A stretch of 64,000 bases of DNA from W0P28-013 sp964570565 (GCA_964570565.1 CAZMYT010000002.1:124001-188000); one strand, 5' to 3'; shown: positions 1 to 8,933, counted from the first letter of the stretch. Notes: generated by a model not told the origin, from the letters alone. Numbers and translations are program-made.

Positions 1-1143
1 CTGTCCAGTAGTAGCTCCGTGACCACATTTCACATCGTCAGCGTAAATTTCCAATTGTGGTTTTGCAAACATACGCGCCTCTTTAGTCAAACAAATATTA
101 CGATTGGTTTGATAAGCTTCTGTTTTTTGCGCCCCTTTTTGTACCACAATACGTCCCGAAAAAGCGCCTTCGGCAGCTCCATTCAGAATATATTTAAAAA
201 GTTCATTGCTATGACAGCGAGGAACATTATGCCTAATCACCGTGAAATTTTCAGTTTGTTGGCTACGATCGCTCACTAACATACCGCCCAGCCAAGTTTC
301 AGCACCTTGTCCATTCAAATCTATTTCAATTTGATTACGTGTGCGTCCATTGTTCAAACCTATGATGTTCGTAATGAGTCGTGAATTAGCTTGTTGTTCT
401 ACAAGTATTTGCGATAAACTATTGGTCTTATGGTGTGTATTTTCTAAAGCATAATAATCAAAATGCGCATTTTCACCGACAAATATTTCAGTTAATCGAT
501 TAGCGAAGAAGTTCACATCGTCCATGGTGTGATCACAGACCAATAATTTGGCTTGCGCACCTGATTCTAACACAATCAAATTACGGCCATTTGCCATCAA
601 ATCGACATCGGAACGCAATATATTAATCAACTGAATCGGCGTTTCAAGTACGACGTTTTTAGGCACATAAAAGAAAAATCCATCTTGCGCAAATGCTTCG
701 TTGAAAGCTGTAAAACCATCTTTTTTATTGGCCGTTTGTTTACCTAAATAATTGGCTATCAATTCTGGATAACGCTCTGAAGCTTCTATCATAGAACACA
801 TAACCACTCCATCAGGTAATGGTTTCGAGGTAGCGCCAGAACCAGTATAAAATTGGTCGTTCAAAATAAAATAAAGATAGGCTTGAATACCTGGCACATC
901 ACACTTAAATACATTTGAAGGGTCAACAGGTATCGTTACACGATTGATATTCAAACCGTAATCAATACCCAAATGCTCCATCAAATGACAATACAAATAG
1001 TTTTCCTCGTTATTTGTGGGAAAACCAACAGCCGTAAATCGTTCAAAGGCCTCATCGCGTCGTGTATTAAGACAGGCGGCCGAATGCTTTTTTATCGATT
1101 CTACGGTTTGTTTGTATAAATCTATGTAGGGTTGTTCATTCAT
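1..1143 (-). CDS. sufD: SufD, Fe-S cluster assembly scaffold subunit (3' end cut by window edge)
   Basis: SufD forms the SufBC2D complex with SufB and the ATPase SufC, which assembles Fe-S clusters in the cytoplasm. Reading the minus strand from ATG at 1143 gives an open frame (MNEQPYIDLYKQ...) that is still open at base 1, about 381 codons; family members are usually near 430-450 residues, so only the C-terminal tail is missing. Close to the window edge the frame reads DDVKCGHGATTGQ, the conserved SufB/SufD core motif; its His probably matches the SufD histidine at the SufB-SufD interface. The ATG overlaps the sufC TGA in an ATGA arrangement, indicating translational coupling. It is the last visible gene of the suf operon. 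Confidence 0.93.
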   Translation of the reverse strand, partial: MNEQPYIDLYKQTVESIKKHSAACLNTRRDEAFERFTAVGFPTNNEENYLYCHLMEHLGIDYGLNINRVTIPVDPSNVFKCDVPGIQAYLYFILNDQFYTGSGATSKPLPDGVVMCSMIEASERYPELIANYLGKQTANKKDGFTAFNEAFAQDGFFFYVPKNVVLETPIQLINILRSDVDLMANGRNLIVLESGAQAKLLVCDHTMDDVNFFANRLTEIFVGENAHFDYYALENTHHKTNSLSQILVEQQANSRLITNIIGLNNGRTRNQIEIDLNGQGAETWLGGMLVSDRSQQTENFTVIRHNVPRCHSNELFKYILNGAAEGAFSGRIVVQKGAQKTEAYQTNRNICLTKEARMFAKPQLEIYADDVKCGHGATTGQ

Positions 1144-1895
1144 TCTGCTTCAAATTCTTTTTTGATCCAATCATAGCCTTTTTCCTCAAGTTCTAAGGCT
1201 AATTCCTTCGAACCTGTTTTAACAATACGACCTTGGTACAACACGTGCACAAAATCGGGCACCACGTAATCCAATAAACGTTGATAGTGAGTAATCACAA
1301 TCGATGCATTATCTTTGGTTTTGAGTAAATTAACGCCATTTGCCACAATACGCAAAGCATCGATATCTAAACCAGAATCCGTTTCATCCAAAATGGACAA
1401 ACGTGGTTCCAACATCGCCATTTGGAAAATCTCATTCCGTTTCTTTTCGCCTCCCGAAAATCCTTCGTTCACAGAGCGATTTGCCAATTTATTATCCAAT
1501 TCTACCATCTCTTTTTTAGCACGCATCAATTTTAAGAACTCCGATGCCGAGATTGGTTCTAATCCTTTATATTTACGATGTTCGTTTACCGCCGTGCGCA
1601 TAAAATTAACCATGCTCACGCCAGGAATTTCAACCGGATATTGGAAACTCATAAAAACACCTTCGCGCGAACGATCTTCAGGAGGTAACGCCAAGAGATC
1701 TTTACCATAAAAGGTCACAGAACCTTCGGTAACTGTAAATGCAGGATTACCAGATAAAACCGATGAGAGCGTAGATTTTCCAGCTCCATTCGGACCCATT
1801 ATGGCATGTACTTCGCCAGGACGAACAACCAAGTCCAATCCTTTTAAAATTTCTTTACCTGCAACGGTAGCATGTAAGTTTTTTATTTCAAGCAT
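1140..1895 (-). CDS. sufC: SufC, ATPase of the Suf Fe-S assembly complex
   Basis: Cytoplasmic ABC-type ATPase that powers the SufBCD scaffold. The 251-residue product is the usual SufC length. Walker A GPNGAGKS lies at residues 34-41, the ABC signature FSGGEKKR at 146-153 and Walker B LSILDE near 167-171, with the SufC-typical TDSGLD just after. There are no membrane segments, as expected for a stand-alone ATPase. The stop overlaps the sufD start by 4 bp. Upstream lies a PnuC-type transporter gene (66-bp gap) rather than sufB directly, which is unusual for this operon. Confidence is high because all nucleotide-binding motifs are intact. Confidence 0.97.
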   Translation of the reverse strand: MLEIKNLHATVAGKEILKGLDLVVRPGEVHAIMGPNGAGKSTLSSVLSGNPAFTVTEGSVTFYGKDLLALPPEDRSREGVFMSFQYPVEIPGVSMVNFMRTAVNEHRKYKGLEPISASEFLKLMRAKKEMVELDNKLANRSVNEGFSGGEKKRNEIFQMAMLEPRLSILDETDSGLDIDALRIVANGVNLLKTKDNASIVITHYQRLLDYVVPDFVHVLYQGRIVKTGSKELALELEEKGYDWIKKEFEAE

Positions 1896-1961
1896 ATTAT
1901 TTTAGTTATAAATGATTCATTATAGCAACCGATACAAGTTGCAAATTATAAAGTCAGATGA

Positions 1962-2642
1962 TTAATGATTTTTCTTTTTTGCTCGGGCCAGAGCACGCTC
2001 TTCCTCTAGCTGCTTACGCCAATTGAACCAAGCGTAAACTGAGATAATTACATATAAAACATATAATAAAGCGGTCAATTTCATCCCCATCACGAGCCAT
2101 AAAATACAGCTGGCGGAATCGACCAAAATCCACAAAGCCCAATTTTCGATTTTTTTACGCGCCACCCAAGTTTGACCTATCACATTTGATATCAACAAAA
2201 TGGCGTCAACATAAGGATATGCAGGTGTTTGTACAAAATCTGGAAAACGATTCGATAGATACACCATAAACCAACCCCAAGCTACACCACCCAAAACAAT
2301 AGTTAACATATAGGAAATAAGCGCTTTGGTAGTCAACGTACTAATACGTAATTTCTTTTCGGCGTTTTGCTCACTCTTTTTAGGAAATGTCCATTTTATA
2401 ATGCCATAAATATTGATAGAGGCAAACACCAACTGTAACAACATCATCGAATAGAGATGTTGTTGATAAAACAAGGAGAAAAACACCGCACAATTGAGTA
2501 AGCCAATCCAAAAAGTCAACACATGACCTTTGCCCGCCAAATAAATAGACACAAAACCTGTGATAAAACCTATCAATTCCAAATACGACAGGTCATATCC
2601 CCACAATGTAGCTACAATATTATGTATATCAAAAAAGTTCAT
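1962..2642 (-). CDS. pnuC: PnuC-family vitamin/nucleoside transporter
   Basis: Inner-membrane facilitator of the PnuC family, which import nicotinamide riboside (PnuC), thiamine (PnuT) or riboflavin (PnuX), with trapping by a cytoplasmic kinase. The 226-residue protein is almost entirely hydrophobic segments. Family features are visible: LELIGFITGFVSIYL near 21-35, a WIGLLN loop near 45-50, and W-x-x-W-x-x-x-D at 168-175 (WALWILVD). It ends in a basic tail. The gene sits between sufB (26-bp gap) and sufC and so appears to be transcribed with the suf genes. The substrate cannot be decided from the sequence: no NMN/NR kinase or thiamine gene is adjacent and no riboswitch fits in the short gap. 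Confidence 0.88.
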   Translation of the reverse strand: MNFFDIHNIVATLWGYDLSYLELIGFITGFVSIYLAGKGHVLTFWIGLLNCAVFFSLFYQQHLYSMMLLQLVFASINIYGIIKWTFPKKSEQNAEKKLRISTLTTKALISYMLTIVLGGVAWGWFMVYLSNRFPDFVQTPAYPYVDAILLISNVIGQTWVARKKIENWALWILVDSASCILWLVMGMKLTALLYVLYVIISVYAWFNWRKQLEEERALARAKKKNH

Positions 2643-2668
2643 TCGTTCTAATTATTACATATAACATC

Positions 2669-4114
2669 TTATCCAACAGAGCCTTCCAATGAAATTGAAA
2701 GCAATTTTTGCGCTTCCACGGCAAACTCCATAGGCAATTTATTAAGCACTTCTTTAGCATATCCATTTACGATTAATGCTATCGCATCTTCGGTGCTTAT
2801 ACCACGTTGATTACAGTAAAATAGTTGATCCTCGCTAATTTTCGATGTAGTGGCTTCGTGTTCAATAATCGCCGTTTCATTTTTTATATCCATGTAAGGA
2901 AACGTGTGAGCACCGCAACGATCGCTTAAAAGCAAACTATCGCATTGCGAAAAGTTACGTGCACCTTGAGCAGCAGGCACCACTTTCACTAAACCTCTAT
3001 AGGAGTTTTGACTTTGTCCTGCCGATATGCCTTTCGAAACAATGCGACTTTTGGTGTTACGACCTAGATGCACCATTTTAGAACCAGTATCGGCTTGTTG
3101 GTAATTATTAGTCACCGCCACCGAATAAAATTCACCAATCGAATTATTTCCTTTTAAGATACAACTTGGATATTTCCAGGTAATGGCAGAACCTGTTTCC
3201 ACCTGCGTCCACGAAATTTTAGAATTATCGCCTTTGCAGATAGCGCGTTTCGTTACAAAATTATAGATACCTCCTTTTCCTTGCTTATCGCCTGGATACC
3301 AGTTTTGTACGGTAGAATATTTTACTTCGGCATTATTCATAACCACAATTTCCACGATAGCAGCATGCAATTGGTTTTCGTCGCGCATAGGAGCAGTACA
3401 ACCTTCGAGATATGAAACATACGAGTCGTCGTCCGCTACAATAAGCGTTCGTTCGAATTGGCCCGTATTAATGGCATTTATACGAAAATAAGTGGAAAGC
3501 TCCATCGGACAGCGAACACCTTTGGGAATATACACAAATGAACCGTCAGAAAAGACGGCACAATTGAGCGCCGCAAAGAAATTGTCGGCATAAGGAACCA
3601 CGGATCCCAGGTATTGGCGCACTAAATCGGGATGATCTTTTACCGCCTCGCTAATAGAACAAAAAATAATACCTTTCTCGGCTAAACTTTCACGAAAAGT
3701 AGTTTTTACCGACACACTGTCCATTACAGCATCAACAGCCATGCCTGACAACGCTTTTTGTTCTTCTAGCGGAATGCCTAACTTATTGAAAGTATTTATC
3801 AATTCGGGATCAACCTCGTCGAGACTTTGAGGGGCGTTTTTGCGTGGAGCAGCGTAATAGGCTATTTTTTGATAATCTATTTCAGGAATGGTTAAGTGAG
3901 GCCAAACGGGCATTTTCATGGTTAACCAATGACGATACGCCTTTAAGCGATAGTCCAATAACCACTCTGGCTCACCTTTTTTAGCAGAAATTAGGCGTAC
4001 CACATCTTCATTCAATCCTATTGGAATTACCTCTGTTTCAATATCTGTGGTAAATCCGTATTTATAATCACTCGATGTAACCTCATCGATGATGTTTTTG
4101 TGTTTATCTGACAT
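2669..4114 (-). CDS. sufB: SufB, Fe-S cluster assembly scaffold subunit
   Basis: Core scaffold of the SufBC2D complex on which the nascent Fe-S cluster is built. The protein starting at MSDKHKN is 481 residues, normal for SufB. Hallmarks are visible in the C-terminal half: SWTQVETGSAITWKYPSC, SKGISAGQSQNSYRGLVKV and RCGAHTFPYMD, whose cysteine matches the conserved SufB active-site Cys. A longer in-frame start exists at 4156, but the TAnnTTTG box at 4138-4145 lies inside that extension, so transcription would begin downstream of it; the ATG at 4114 is preferred. First gene of the operon sufB-pnuC-sufC-sufD. Confidence 0.97.
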   Translation of the reverse strand: MSDKHKNIIDEVTSSDYKYGFTTDIETEVIPIGLNEDVVRLISAKKGEPEWLLDYRLKAYRHWLTMKMPVWPHLTIPEIDYQKIAYYAAPRKNAPQSLDEVDPELINTFNKLGIPLEEQKALSGMAVDAVMDSVSVKTTFRESLAEKGIIFCSISEAVKDHPDLVRQYLGSVVPYADNFFAALNCAVFSDGSFVYIPKGVRCPMELSTYFRINAINTGQFERTLIVADDDSYVSYLEGCTAPMRDENQLHAAIVEIVVMNNAEVKYSTVQNWYPGDKQGKGGIYNFVTKRAICKGDNSKISWTQVETGSAITWKYPSCILKGNNSIGEFYSVAVTNNYQQADTGSKMVHLGRNTKSRIVSKGISAGQSQNSYRGLVKVVPAAQGARNFSQCDSLLLSDRCGAHTFPYMDIKNETAIIEHEATTSKISEDQLFYCNQRGISTEDAIALIVNGYAKEVLNKLPMEFAVEAQKLLSISLEGSVG

Positions 4115-4137
4115 AATTTTTAATCGAAAATAATTTA

Positions 4138-4168
4138 CAAAGGTACAAAAAATCATCGTTTAAACAAA
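4138..4168 (-). promoter_or_regulatory. Bacteroidota-type promoter of the suf operon
   Basis: On the minus strand TTTG (4165-4168) and TACCTTTG (4138-4145) are separated by 19 bp, matching the -33 and -7 elements recognised by the primary sigma factor of this phylum. The expected transcription start, near 4131, leaves a leader of about 17 nt before the sufB ATG. No Fe-S regulator (IscR-like) site was recognised. Confidence 0.75.
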
Positions 4169-4219
4169 ATTACGACAAAACGCATGGAAGAGCCATCCAC
4201 AGAGAAGAAAAGTAAAGCC

Positions 4220-6253
4220 CTAGCTCATTTTTACAATAACACGTTCGCCAAGTTCCTTGGCAAATTGAGCTTTCAGAATATTGTAATTGGCAATCGTTTT
4301 CATAATGGATTCGGTAGCTTTTATATCGCGAGCTTGGGCAGCCTCTTTTAATTTGAGCATTTCGGTTTTTATAAGGTCTACCACTATCGAATTTTTATAT
4401 TCATAAATCACACGTGGCACCGATTCCAAAAGCCAACGCCTATGTTCTTCCAATTTTTGGGCATCGCGTTTAGCCTTGGCTGTGACTCTGTATTGCTCAT
4501 CAACCGACGTATGCTGCTCTTCGCGCGTAAAAATTTTACTTAATTGGTATTTGTCCGTCATTAAATCAACCGCCAAACGACTAATTTGTGGCTGTGTATG
4601 CTGCATAAAAAATGTAGAAGGTTTAAATCCTTCATCATGCAAATGTGTAGCAAACTCTGTTAACAACGCCATATTGATAGGATTTTTAAACTCGATATTA
4701 TCACCCAATAATTGAGCTACAATATACTCACCCACACTCCAATCGCGGACAAATTCATGCGATTCTGGCTGGTATTCACGATACAAAAATTCCACTCCAT
4801 GACGAATAGCGAAATACAGAATATCCAATTCTTGCTGATTGGTAGTTTGATCTATGGGAATTTGTATATCATCAACCAAGGAAACAGTTGAAGAGGTATC
4901 GACGGACTCTCGTGTTCCGTTAGACGTTCGTTTTTGAACTTCTTCTCGTTTGTTTTGTTTTAATTTGTTTATTTCGTTATAAATAATTTTCTCATCAACA
5001 GCAAGCAATGTCGAGCACTCTTTGACATATTCCGATTCTATTAACTTATTAGGAATTAAAGCTATACTGCGAACAACATCGCCAATCAAAGTCGCTTTCT
5101 TGATAGGATCATTACCTACATCTTGTAGTAATAAATTGATTTTAAACTTAATAAAATCGACCTGATTTTTATCGATGAAATCGATGAAATCAGATGCATT
5201 ATGTGTACGAGCATAACTATCAGGATCTTCGCCATCGGGAAGCAACACTACTTTGATATTCATGCCTTCTTCGAGCAATAAATCGATACCACGAATAGAA
5301 GCTTTGATTCCCGCGGCATCGCCATCGTAGAGTACTGTAATATTGGGCGTAAAACGGTGAATTAAACGAATTTGACCTGGTGTAAGCGATGTGCCCGAAG
5401 AAGCCACCACATTTTGAACGCCAGCTTGATGCATCGAAATAACGTCGGTATAACCTTCTACCAAGAAACAACGATCTTGTTTTACGATGGCTTGCTTAGC
5501 AAAGAAAATTCCGTATAGTTCATTGCTTTTGTGGTAAATTTCGGATTCAGGAGAATTGACATATTTTGCCGTTTTATCGTCCTTTTTTAATACACGGCCA
5601 CCAAAAGCAACCACTTTACCGGACAGTGTATGAACAGGAAACATCACACGTCCACGAAAACGGTCGTAATGCGAACCATCATCGCGTTTAGGCGAAAGCC
5701 CTGTTTTATCTAAAAATTCAGGTTTAAAACCTTTGGCTATGGCTTCGCGATAAAAAGCATCCGATTCATCGAGCGAATAACCCAATTGGAATTTCAAAAT
5801 AGTTTCGTCAGAAAAACCACGTTCACGAAAATAATTCATACCGATAGCCTTGCCATCGCGATGATTATGAAGCATGTCGGCGAAATATTTAGCAGCAAAT
5901 TCATTGACCGCCAACATACTTTCGCGATCGCTTTGTTGTAGTTTTTCCTTATCTGAAAGTTCACGATCAACCACTTCGATATGATATTTCTTAGCCAAAT
6001 ACTTCAACGCATCGACATAAGAAAGCTGCTCATGTTCCATTATGAAATGAACCGCATTACCACCTTTACCACAGCCAAAACATTTAAAAATCCCTTTGGC
6101 AGGAGACACGGTAAAAGATCCAGTCTTTTCATTATGAAATGGACATAGACCAAGATAATTGACACCTCGTTTTTTGAGCGTCACAAAATCAGATACCACA
6201 TCAACAATTTGTGCAGCATCCATAATTTTTCCTATGGTCGTTTGGTCTATCAT
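4220..6253 (-). CDS. dnaG: DNA primase
   Basis: DnaG synthesises RNA primers at the replication fork. The 677-residue product has the full architecture: an N-terminal CHC2 zinc ribbon with C37, H40, C58 and C61 (CPFH and CFGC), a central Toprim core with the glutamate of FLVEGYTD at 266 and the acidic pair of YDGDAAG at 310 and 312, and a helicase-interacting C-terminal region from about 440 on. Length is normal for Bacteroidota. The gene diverges from fau; their promoters overlap. The start MIDQTTIGKIM agrees with the usual position just before the zinc domain. It ends about 50 bp before the suf promoter. Confidence 0.97.
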   Translation of the reverse strand: MIDQTTIGKIMDAAQIVDVVSDFVTLKKRGVNYLGLCPFHNEKTGSFTVSPAKGIFKCFGCGKGGNAVHFIMEHEQLSYVDALKYLAKKYHIEVVDRELSDKEKLQQSDRESMLAVNEFAAKYFADMLHNHRDGKAIGMNYFRERGFSDETILKFQLGYSLDESDAFYREAIAKGFKPEFLDKTGLSPKRDDGSHYDRFRGRVMFPVHTLSGKVVAFGGRVLKKDDKTAKYVNSPESEIYHKSNELYGIFFAKQAIVKQDRCFLVEGYTDVISMHQAGVQNVVASSGTSLTPGQIRLIHRFTPNITVLYDGDAAGIKASIRGIDLLLEEGMNIKVVLLPDGEDPDSYARTHNASDFIDFIDKNQVDFIKFKINLLLQDVGNDPIKKATLIGDVVRSIALIPNKLIESEYVKECSTLLAVDEKIIYNEINKLKQNKREEVQKRTSNGTRESVDTSSTVSLVDDIQIPIDQTTNQQELDILYFAIRHGVEFLYREYQPESHEFVRDWSVGEYIVAQLLGDNIEFKNPINMALLTEFATHLHDEGFKPSTFFMQHTQPQISRLAVDLMTDKYQLSKIFTREEQHTSVDEQYRVTAKAKRDAQKLEEHRRWLLESVPRVIYEYKNSIVVDLIKTEMLKLKEAAQARDIKATESIMKTIANYNILKAQFAKELGERVIVKMS

Positions 6254-6273
6254 TTACAATTGATTTGTGGACA

Positions 6274-6305
6274 CGAAAGTACTTGTTTTATTTGATTTAT
6301 GCAAA
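6274..6305 (-). promoter_or_regulatory. Probable dnaG promoter
   Basis: Minus strand TTTG (6302-6305), then 20 bp, then TACTTTCG (6274-6281), one base off TAnnTTTG. The predicted transcription start is about 15 nt before the dnaG ATG. It overlaps the divergent fau promoter. Confidence 0.5.
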
Positions 6306-6320
6306 AAATGTATACCTTTA
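6291..6320 (+). promoter_or_regulatory. Probable fau promoter
   Basis: TTTG (6291-6294), 18 bp, then TACCTTTA (6313-6320), one base off TAnnTTTG. The expected start of transcription near 6327 lies downstream of the longest reading-frame start at 6267 and just upstream of the ATG at 6342. Confidence 0.5.
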
Positions 6321-6341
6321 CCATATAATTTTATAAACACC

Positions 6342-6887
6342 ATGACAGAGATTTATCAACAAAAAAAGGCGTTGCGCGAGCAAATGAAAGATGGCAAAAG
6401 AAACGTTTCACTGGATAAATTACGCCGTAAATCAGAACTTGTGATAGCCAATCTCAAAAAATATGATCCGTTTATCAACGCTAAAACTGTGATGCTTTAT
6501 TGGTCATTACCTGATGAAGTAGGCACACATAAGCTGATTTCAGAACTACTAAAAACAAAAACTGTGATTCTTCCTACTGTGGTAAAAGATAATATTATCC
6601 CAGTCCAACTAACAGATACGAGCGAATTAAAAGAAGGTGAATTTCATATATTAGAGCCAAAAAACAGAGAATTCATCGGCAAAATTGATCTTATAGTGGT
6701 GCCAGGCGTAGCCTTCGACCGTTATGGAAACCGACTTGGTCGAGGTCGTGGATTTTACGATCGTTTCTTACAACACCAAACAACTGAAACAGTAGGTATT
6801 TGTTTCGATTTTCAACTCGTGGAAGAATTACCAACAGAGCCAAACGATATGCCCTTGAAAAAAATTATTTCAGAAAATAACTGGTGA
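6342..6887 (+). CDS. fau: 5-formyltetrahydrofolate cyclo-ligase
   Basis: Converts 5-formyl-THF to 5,10-methenyl-THF using ATP, clearing an inhibitory folate. From the ATG at 6342 the product is 181 residues, typical for the family. The N-terminal KKALREQMK segment is the basic ATP-binding start of the fold; YWSLPDEVGT and the signature VPGVAFDRYGNRLGRGRGFY (near 119-138) bind folate and nucleotide. An in-frame start at 6267 would add 25 residues without family similarity and lies upstream of the promoter, so it was rejected. It stands alone, divergent from dnaG and about 100 bp ahead of porQ. Confidence 0.93.
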   Translation: MTEIYQQKKALREQMKDGKRNVSLDKLRRKSELVIANLKKYDPFINAKTVMLYWSLPDEVGTHKLISELLKTKTVILPTVVKDNIIPVQLTDTSELKEGEFHILEPKNREFIGKIDLIVVPGVAFDRYGNRLGRGRGFYDRFLQHQTTETVGICFDFQLVEELPTEPNDMPLKKIISENNW

Positions 6888-6929
6888 AAATAAAACATTT
6901 CACATGAATTCTCGTTTAAAAAAGAGGTG

Positions 6930-6960
6930 TTGCTCCTTTTAAGAAAAAAATGTACCTTTG
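6930..6960 (+). promoter_or_regulatory. Promoter of porQ-cmk
   Basis: TTG at 6930-6932, 20 bp spacing, perfect TACCTTTG at 6953-6960. Predicted start of transcription near 6967 gives a leader of about 20 nt before porQ. Confidence 0.7.
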
Positions 6961-6988
6961 AACCTCATTTGCCAGCACAAAAAATGAC

Positions 6989-8023
6989 ATGAAAAAACGT
7001 GTTTTACTTTTATTAATCACCACAGTTTGTACAACTTCACTATTTGCACAAGCTGGCAAAGACACGTATCAATTTTTAAACTTACCTACATCAGCACGTA
7101 CCGCAGCTTTGGGCGGAACCAATGTTTCACTATTTGATAACGACCTAAATCTCGCCTTTAATAATCCCGCGTTATTGACCGATAAAACCAACAACGTTTT
7201 TTCGCTCAACTATGTAAGTTATTTAGCTGACATCAATTTTGGTTCTGTGGCGTACGGTCGTTCCTTTGGCAAAAATAACCACATGATGTTTGGTATGCAT
7301 TATATTGATTACGGCACATTTCTAGGTACTGACGAAACAGACCAATTGACTGGAAACTTTACAGCTAAAGATTTTGCACTCAACATTATGTATGCACGTA
7401 CGTTACCTTTGGGTTTCACCGTGGGTGCTACATTCAAACCCATTTATTCTGTTTACGAGCGTTATTCTAGTTTTGGCGTTGCGTTCGATCTTGGCGCTTC
7501 TTATCATAACGATAGTGTTGGATTTTCGGCTGGACTAAGCTTACGCAATGCAGGATGGCAGTTCACAGGTTATTATTCAATTGATGGTGCACAACATCGT
7601 GAAACCTTACCACTCAATTTAGAATTGGGGATTTCTCAAAAACTCAAACACGCTCCTATTCGATTTTCACTCACCTTGCACAACCTACAACAGTGGGATT
7701 TAAGCTACCAACAATCGGCATCAGTAAACACCGATAACACTAGCTCAAGCGAAGTTCCGTGGTATGATATGATGTTTCGCCACACGGTGTGGGCAGTAGA
7801 AATTCTACCAAGTAAAAATATGTATTTAACAGTAAGTTATAATCACCGACGTCGAAAAGAGATGAACGTAACAGACTGGAAAACGGCTGCGGGTTTTGCC
7901 TTTGGAGCCGGTATACATATCTACAAGTTTAATGTTGGATTTTCGTTAGTTCCCTACCAAGTGGGGAATTTATCGTACCATGTAACCTTAAGTACAGCGC
8001 TTACTGATTTTGGAGTTAAGTAA
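6989..8023 (+). CDS. porQ: PorQ, type IX secretion system outer-membrane protein
   Basis: PorQ is an outer-membrane beta-barrel associated with the type IX secretion system that exports proteins bearing a C-terminal Por sorting domain. The 344-residue product has a signal peptide (MKKRVLLLLITT..., cleavage likely near LFAQ-AG), then the PorQ-like start FLNLPTSARTAALGGTNVSL and NPALL, followed by alternating aromatic/polar beta strands to the C terminus. It precedes cmk by 33 bp, a pairing I recall as frequent in Bacteroidales. Its presence fits the giant protein at the right end, which carries the matching sorting domain. A PorV/FadL-like relative is the main alternative. Confidence 0.85.
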   Translation: MKKRVLLLLITTVCTTSLFAQAGKDTYQFLNLPTSARTAALGGTNVSLFDNDLNLAFNNPALLTDKTNNVFSLNYVSYLADINFGSVAYGRSFGKNNHMMFGMHYIDYGTFLGTDETDQLTGNFTAKDFALNIMYARTLPLGFTVGATFKPIYSVYERYSSFGVAFDLGASYHNDSVGFSAGLSLRNAGWQFTGYYSIDGAQHRETLPLNLELGISQKLKHAPIRFSLTLHNLQQWDLSYQQSASVNTDNTSSSEVPWYDMMFRHTVWAVEILPSKNMYLTVSYNHRRRKEMNVTDWKTAAGFAFGAGIHIYKFNVGFSLVPYQVGNLSYHVTLSTALTDFGVK

Positions 8024-8056
8024 ACTTACGTTTTGAATTATTTGAACTGAAAGGCT

Positions 8057-8740
8057 ATGAAAAAAATTATTGTCGCCATCGATGGACTCTCCTCTTGTGG
8101 TAAAAGCACTATGGCAAAAGAATTGGCCAAAAATGTTGGATACGTGTATGTGGATACCGGTGCTATGTATCGTGCCGTATCGCTATACTGCATTCGTCAA
8201 GGCTGGATGACAGCCGACTCAATTAATGAAACAGAATTAGAAAAACATATCGGTTCTATCAATATAAGTTTCAAAACCACACCTGATGGACGACAAGAAA
8301 CGTACTTGAATGGTGAAAATGTAGAACGAGAAATTCGTACATTGGAGGTGGCCAATGGAGCAAGTCGTGTCAGTACTATTGGATTTGTAAGACGCGAATT
8401 AGTACGCCAACAACAACGCATGGGGTTAGAGAAAGGTATTGTAATGGATGGGCGTGATATTGGCACTGTGGTATTCCCTGAAGCAGAATTGAAAGTATTT
8501 GTCACAGCATCGGCCGATGTAAGAGCACAACGCCGTTATGATGAATTGGTAACAAAAGGGCAAGCAGAAGATTTTGAGGCCGTACTAGCTAATGTGAAAG
8601 AACGCGACGAACGCGATACCAATCGCGTAGAAAGTCCATTGAAACAAGCTCACGATGCGCTCTTAATTGATAATTCACTTCTAACCAAAACGGAGCAACG
8701 TGATCTTCTTCGGAAATGGTTTGACGAAAAAACACGATGA
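8057..8740 (+). CDS. cmk: Cytidylate kinase
   Basis: Phosphorylates CMP and dCMP for pyrimidine nucleotide recycling in the cytoplasm. The 227-residue product shows the P-loop GLSSCGKST at 10-18, the substrate segment YVYVDTGAMYRAVSLYC next to it, the MDGRDIGTVVFP motif near 135-146 and an arginine-rich lid (ERDERDTNR). Length is normal. It follows porQ closely without a visible terminator or promoter between them, so it is probably co-transcribed. Assignment is secure. Confidence 0.97.
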   Translation: MKKIIVAIDGLSSCGKSTMAKELAKNVGYVYVDTGAMYRAVSLYCIRQGWMTADSINETELEKHIGSINISFKTTPDGRQETYLNGENVEREIRTLEVANGASRVSTIGFVRRELVRQQQRMGLEKGIVMDGRDIGTVVFPEAELKVFVTASADVRAQRRYDELVTKGQAEDFEAVLANVKERDERDTNRVESPLKQAHDALLIDNSLLTKTEQRDLLRKWFDEKTR

Positions 8741-8756
8741 AATAATCTACTTCGCA

Positions 8757-8788
8757 TTTGCTATTTTTTGACAAAATTGGTAATTTTG
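8757..8788 (+). promoter_or_regulatory. Promoter of tRNA-Pro(GGG)
   Basis: TTTG (8757-8760), 20 bp, TAATTTTG (8781-8788). Transcription would start about 9 nt before the mature tRNA. Confidence 0.75.
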
Positions 8789-8803
8789 CACACCAATTGA
8801 AAA

Positions 8804-8882
8804 CGGGATGTAGCTCAGTCCGGTTTAGAGTACTCGTCTGGGGGGCGAGTGGTCGCTGGTTCGAATCCAGTCATCCCGACCA
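8804..8882 (+). tRNA. tRNA-Pro (anticodon GGG), CCA encoded
   Basis: Cloverleaf folds by hand: acceptor CGGGATG (8804-8810) pairs fully with CATCCCG (8872-8878), discriminator A8879, then an encoded CCA at 8880-8882. The anticodon stem is 8833-8837/8845-8849 with loop CTGGGGG and anticodon GGG at 8840-8842; the T loop is TTCGAAT. C1-G72 and A73 match bacterial tRNA-Pro identity. It reads CCC/CCU codons. Confidence 0.95.
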
Positions 8883-8892
8883 ACACACAAAG

Positions 8893-8919
8893 CGAAATCG
8901 ATACTAGATTTCGTTTTTT
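8893..8919 (+). terminator. Rho-independent terminator after tRNA-Pro(GGG)
   Basis: CGAAATC (8893-8899) pairs with GATTTCG (8907-8913) across a 7-nt loop, followed by six T residues. It ends 14 bp before the thioesterase ATG. Confidence 0.7.
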
Positions 8920-8933
8920 ATTTACAAACACTT

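Noticed and set aside
19..279. 86-codon plus-strand frame at the left edge
   Set aside because: It lies opposite the sufD coding sequence, whose frame and motifs are clear.
2643..2668. Possible thiamine or riboflavin riboswitch before the PnuC-type gene
   Set aside because: The gap to sufB is only 26 bp, too short for any known riboswitch.
4115..4156. N-terminal extension of SufB from a start at 4156
   Set aside because: The promoter -7 box is inside the extension and the extra residues do not resemble SufB.
5220..5471. 83-codon minus-strand frame within dnaG
   Set aside because: It lies in the Toprim-coding part of dnaG in another frame, with Arg/Ser-rich low-quality sequence.
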